Source: an uncultured Bacilli bacterium
Lineage (GTDB): Bacteria; Bacillota_I; Bacilli_A; RF39; UBA660
Direction of reading: 5' to 3'
Length of the DNA stretch: 8,809 bases
Assembly (NCBI GenBank): GCA_934132915.1
Contig: CAKPAK010000059.1
Location: 1 to 8,809, forward strand
This document shows positions 6,784 to 8,809 of the stretch, piece by piece (position 1 is the first letter of the stretch; each line of letters opens with the position of its first letter). A program made the translations under genes and the position numbers. The notes below the pieces were generated by a model that ran no database searches, had not been told where the DNA came from, and saw only the letters and a list, made by a program, of their open reading frames with translations.

Positions 6784-8106
6784 TTATCTCCATTTAACCT
6801 TTCGATGAGATAAAAATTGAACACTCCCCTGACCATATTTGATTTTTTGCCCATCAACATTTTCTAAATGATCCAAATAAACCTCTTGCAAATTCCTATT
6901 TCCCGCAAGAAAAAATTTTCCTACCCGCTTAAGCTTTGGACAATAGATCCTTTCTAAATCAGTATTATAATACAAAAATCGATCGCCAATCTCTTCAACA
7001 TTAGGCAACCAAATTTCACGCAACGCAGTAGAAAGATGTAAATAATTATTACCAACCATACGAACAAACGGATGATAACAACTCAAAATCTCCCCTTTTG
7101 CATTAATCGAAAGAACAATCGCACTAGAACAGCCCTTTCCTTCAAAAGAAGGATAAATAAAAATTTGCTTCTCCAAAGATTTCCTATCCAAAATAACCGA
7201 AACTTGATGAATCTCTGGAATAGACTGGGAAAAACTATCAATATCCTCCTGATCGACCGAAAATAACAATTTCTTAGAAAAATCGAGAATAAAATTATCA
7301 AACAACAAACAACAAGAAGGATCCAATCTTTGTGGCTTAAAATTACGAATAACAATATTATTTGGACAATAATAAATATTGCCAACTTCCTGATTATACT
7401 TATAAAATCTTTCATCACATGCCAAAACATAACCAGGAATCTCAAAAAATACTTGTCCTACCTTAGGACGCAAATGATAATACTGATAAAAAGATTCCGC
7501 CAATCCTAAAACAATATTATCCAAACAATTTGAAAATGTTGCATCAGGATTTTCCACCCGATGATTATAGCGATTTTTTATAGACAAATGATGAAACTCA
7601 TCTCGCGTAAACTGAATACTAATCACGGAAGTTCCATAAGCATCCTCTCTCCTCGGAAAAGGAAAATCTTCTCTTCGAATCGAATCCACATCCTCCCTTA
7701 CCGCAAAAAAAACATAATTACTCTCAAGCCTTCCTCCCGAAAAAGTACAAAGCTGTTCCATCGGATGATAATACTTCTTGAACCTCTGGATCTCCTCCTC
7801 CGTTTGACAGAAGAAAAGCAAATAACCAACTGACCGCAACAACACCTCAGGAGAAGGCACTTTCGAGGAAAAAGAAAGGAGATTCGTCTCCGTTACACCA
7901 GCCAAAGAAAAAATATAATCCCGAAAAGATAAAAGTAAATGATTATCAACCAAATCATCATACAAAAACTTTGATGGATAAAATTTTTGAATCAATAAAG
8001 AAAATAAACAACCTCGCTTTTCGAGAATAGAAGAAAACTGACTTCGACAATAATGCATCATTTCCTCCCCATAATATTTCTTAATTTTTTTAAGCTCCTC
8101 TTCCAC
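6784..8106 (-). CDS. Leucine-rich-repeat protein, cytoplasmic, unknown function
   Basis: About 440 residues with no signal peptide or membrane helix. Numbered from GTG 8115, the C-terminal part (365-420) holds LRR_5/BspA-like units with a 22-residue period: LREIWLPNVEEIG, LERIYCPKLKRVG and LQEVYLDHLENV. The N-terminal 160 residues are mainly helical and unassigned. A conserved-looking block, IKNRYNHRVENP then DATFSNCLDNI (179-201), recalls segments I have seen in LRR proteins of gut Firmicutes, but I cannot name the family. Twelve cysteines are scattered, consistent with an internal location. Start: GTG 8115 overlaps the only good ribosome binding site (AGAAGG, 8115-8120), so the in-frame GTG at 8106, eight bases beyond it, is preferred. 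It follows cinA by about 66 bases, with a possible extended -10 at 8136-8144. BspA-like repeats often bind proteins; the partner is unknown. Confidence 0.75.
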   Translation of the reverse strand: MEEELKKIKKYYGEEMMHYCRSQFSSILEKRGCLFSLLIQKFYPSKFLYDDLVDNHLLLSFRDYIFSLAGVTETNLLSFSSKVPSPEVLLRSVGYLLFFCQTEEEIQRFKKYYHPMEQLCTFSGGRLESNYVFFAVREDVDSIRREDFPFPRREDAYGTSVISIQFTRDEFHHLSIKNRYNHRVENPDATFSNCLDNIVLGLAESFYQYYHLRPKVGQVFFEIPGYVLACDERFYKYNQEVGNIYYCPNNIVIRNFKPQRLDPSCCLLFDNFILDFSKKLLFSVDQEDIDSFSQSIPEIHQVSVILDRKSLEKQIFIYPSFEGKGCSSAIVLSINAKGEILSCYHPFVRMVGNNYLHLSTALREIWLPNVEEIGDRFLYYNTDLERIYCPKLKRVGKFFLAGNRNLQEVYLDHLENVDGQKIKYGQGSVQFLSHRKVKWR

Positions 8107-8135
8107 AAAAAACACCTTCTCACCATTAAGGCCTT

Positions 8136-8144
8136 ATTCTATCA
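8136..8144 (-). promoter_or_regulatory. Possible internal extended -10 promoter before the LRR gene
   Basis: On the minus strand, TAGAAT (8136-8141) is preceded by TGA (8142-8144), about 30 bases upstream of the GTG. No -35 consensus is visible. It could give the LRR-HMA-XRE genes expression apart from cinA. Confidence 0.35.
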
Positions 8145-8172
8145 TAAATAACGAGAAAAGAAAAGAATAAAA

Positions 8173-8652
8173 CTAAGCCTCTTTCTCCAAAATTACTCTT
8201 TTAAGTAGCAAAATAATACTCTCCAAAACCTCCTCTTTATTCTCTTCCCTAGTCCCTTTCTCTACCACAACTTCATCAGACCAATAAGTATTTTTTTCAC
8301 TATCATAAACACTCACATAGACCACATTATCTTCTCCATAAAGATTATTTTTATCCACCCGATTCAACTTACCAGTTATCCCAACACCATAAGTACTCCC
8401 CGTATAATCCGAAATAGCTCGACTCATCTCCCAAGCCGTTTCCCTACTATAAACGGAATACTGATCAATCGTTTCCTGAAACACACCAAATTGTACCTTA
8501 TATTGATTCGAATAAGTAACCGCACCAAAAGAAAATACTTCACTAGCACCTTCCACATTCGTAATAGAATGCGCAATAAAACCACCCGTTGCTGACTCCA
8601 TCGTAGAAATTGTTTGATGATTCAAAATAAGCGCCTCAATAATCTCTTTCAT
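8173..8652 (-). CDS. CinA C-terminal domain / nicotinamide-nucleotide amidase (PncC-like)
   Basis: A 159-residue stand-alone CinA C-terminal domain. The family (PncC) deamidates nicotinamide mononucleotide to nicotinate mononucleotide in the cytoplasm, salvaging the pyridine ring for NAD; longer CinA proteins also carry a MoCF-like half, absent here. Seen: ESATGG at 19-24 (usual ESCTGG), VEGASEVF (33-40), the YSNQYK stretch with S48 and K52, YSRETAWEM (68-76), and GITG at 91-94. After GITG the family normally reads AGP, but here it is KLNR, followed by an acidic, Asn-rich stretch, so the substrate loop differs. Length matches stand-alone PncC proteins. The start is clear: AAGGAGG seven bases before ATG 8652, with a strong promoter upstream. 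It is first in a row of minus-strand genes (LRR, HMA, XRE). The fold assignment is firm; amidase activity is less sure. Confidence 0.85.
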   Translation of the reverse strand: MKEIIEALILNHQTISTMESATGGFIAHSITNVEGASEVFSFGAVTYSNQYKVQFGVFQETIDQYSVYSRETAWEMSRAISDYTGSTYGVGITGKLNRVDKNNLYGEDNVVYVSVYDSEKNTYWSDEVVVEKGTREENKEEVLESIILLLKRVILEKEA

Positions 8653-8677
8653 TCCCTCGCCTCCTTACTTATGACTG

Positions 8678-8706
8678 ATCTTAACATTTCTTCCCCCTCA
8701 TGTCAA
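8678..8706 (-). promoter_or_regulatory. Strong sigma-A promoter of the cinA-like gene
   Basis: On the minus strand, a perfect -35 TTGACA-like hexamer reads TTGACA (8701-8706), then a 17-base spacer and a -10 TAAGAT (8678-8683) preceded by TGT, an extended -10. AAGGAGG and the ATG at 8652 follow, giving a leader of about 20 bases. Confidence 0.8.
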
Positions 8707-8740
8707 CCAAAAAAAGAAACTAATTTAAAGCCATATGATT

Positions 8741-8783
8741 AACTTGTGATAATGTCTTAAGTAATAACTTGCAAAAATGTCCT
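8741..8783 (+). repeat. Imperfect direct repeat, two 18-base copies
   Basis: Copies at 8741-8758 and 8766-8783 agree at 14 of 18 positions, sharing AACTTG and AATGTC, with a 25-base period. The second copy overlaps the -35 of the outward promoter, so they could be operator half-sites on one helix face plus a small offset. Confidence 0.45.
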
Positions 8784-8796
8784 GCTATTATATAAT
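8769..8796 (+). promoter_or_regulatory. Outward promoter at the right edge
   Basis: Plus-strand TTGCAA (8769-8774), a 16-base spacer and a perfect TATAAT (8791-8796). It would transcribe a gene beyond the window's right edge, divergent from cinA. Confidence 0.5.
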
Positions 8797-8809
8797 ATTC
8801 CACCAAGAG

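Noticed and set aside
6633..6860. Minus-strand open frame of 75 codons across the HMA gene and the end of the LRR gene
   Set aside because: It overlaps two well-supported genes in another frame, has no family features, and the HMA frame has a clear ribosome binding site and CxxC motif.
7083..7445. Minus-strand 120-codon hydrophobic frame inside the LRR gene
   Set aside because: It is a frame shadow: the hydrophobic look arises from T-rich third positions of the LRR gene, and there is no start signal.
1..8809. Mycoplasma genetic code (TGA as Trp), suggested by the AT richness
   Set aside because: Tryptophans are TGG and TGA ends ruvA and the 371-residue protein at natural lengths.

Overview
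The window looks like chromosomal DNA from a strongly AT-rich, low-GC Gram-positive bacterium, broadly Bacilli, Erysipelotrichia or a peptidoglycan-making relative of the Mollicutes. The evidence is the base composition, AGGAGG/AGGTG-type ribosome binding sites, TTGACA and extended -10 (TGnTATAAT-like) promoters, a cell-wall D-Ala ligase family gene, and DUF308, XRE and CmpB-type membrane proteins. Tryptophan is encoded by TGG, and TGA ends two genes (ruvA and the 371-residue membrane protein), so the code appears standard rather than the Mycoplasma code. I see no prophage, insertion sequence, CRISPR array, rRNA or tRNA.

Left part (1-4730). A plus-strand CmpB-type membrane protein gene (80-598) converges on a minus-strand gene for a membrane-anchored protein of unknown function (551-1699). 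Their coding ends overlap by 48 bases. Upstream of the latter on the minus strand are three genes in the order 371-residue tail-anchored protein (3605-4720), D-alanine ligase family ddl (2334-3491) and ruvA (1774-2334). ddl and ruvA overlap by one base (TAATG) and are surely co-translated. ruvB is not next to ruvA. The Ddl has the Lys-Phe pair in its omega loop that marks D-Ala-D-Lac type ligases, plus further changes in the pocket for the second substrate.

Middle (4721-5784). A plus-strand DUF308/HdeD-like membrane protein (4918-5505) has a good promoter and ends at a 17-bp perfect hairpin with T tracts on both strands. This hairpin probably also ends the converging minus-strand operon.

Right part (5785-8809). 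On the minus strand, cinA/pncC-like (8173-8652, strong promoter) is followed by a large leucine-rich-repeat cytoplasmic protein (6784-8106), a small CxxC heavy-metal-associated (HMA) protein (6497-6733), and a membrane-bound XRE regulator with a cysteine-bearing outer domain (5785-6477). The close HMA-XRE spacing suggests a small metal- or redox-linked module, but no metal pump is present in the window. Beyond cinA, a promoter with a direct repeat points out of the right edge.

Most of this is ordinary housekeeping DNA. The points worth most attention are the altered Ddl active site, the HMA plus membrane-XRE pair, the histidine-triad motif in the tail-anchored protein, and the LRR protein with a conserved unnamed block.
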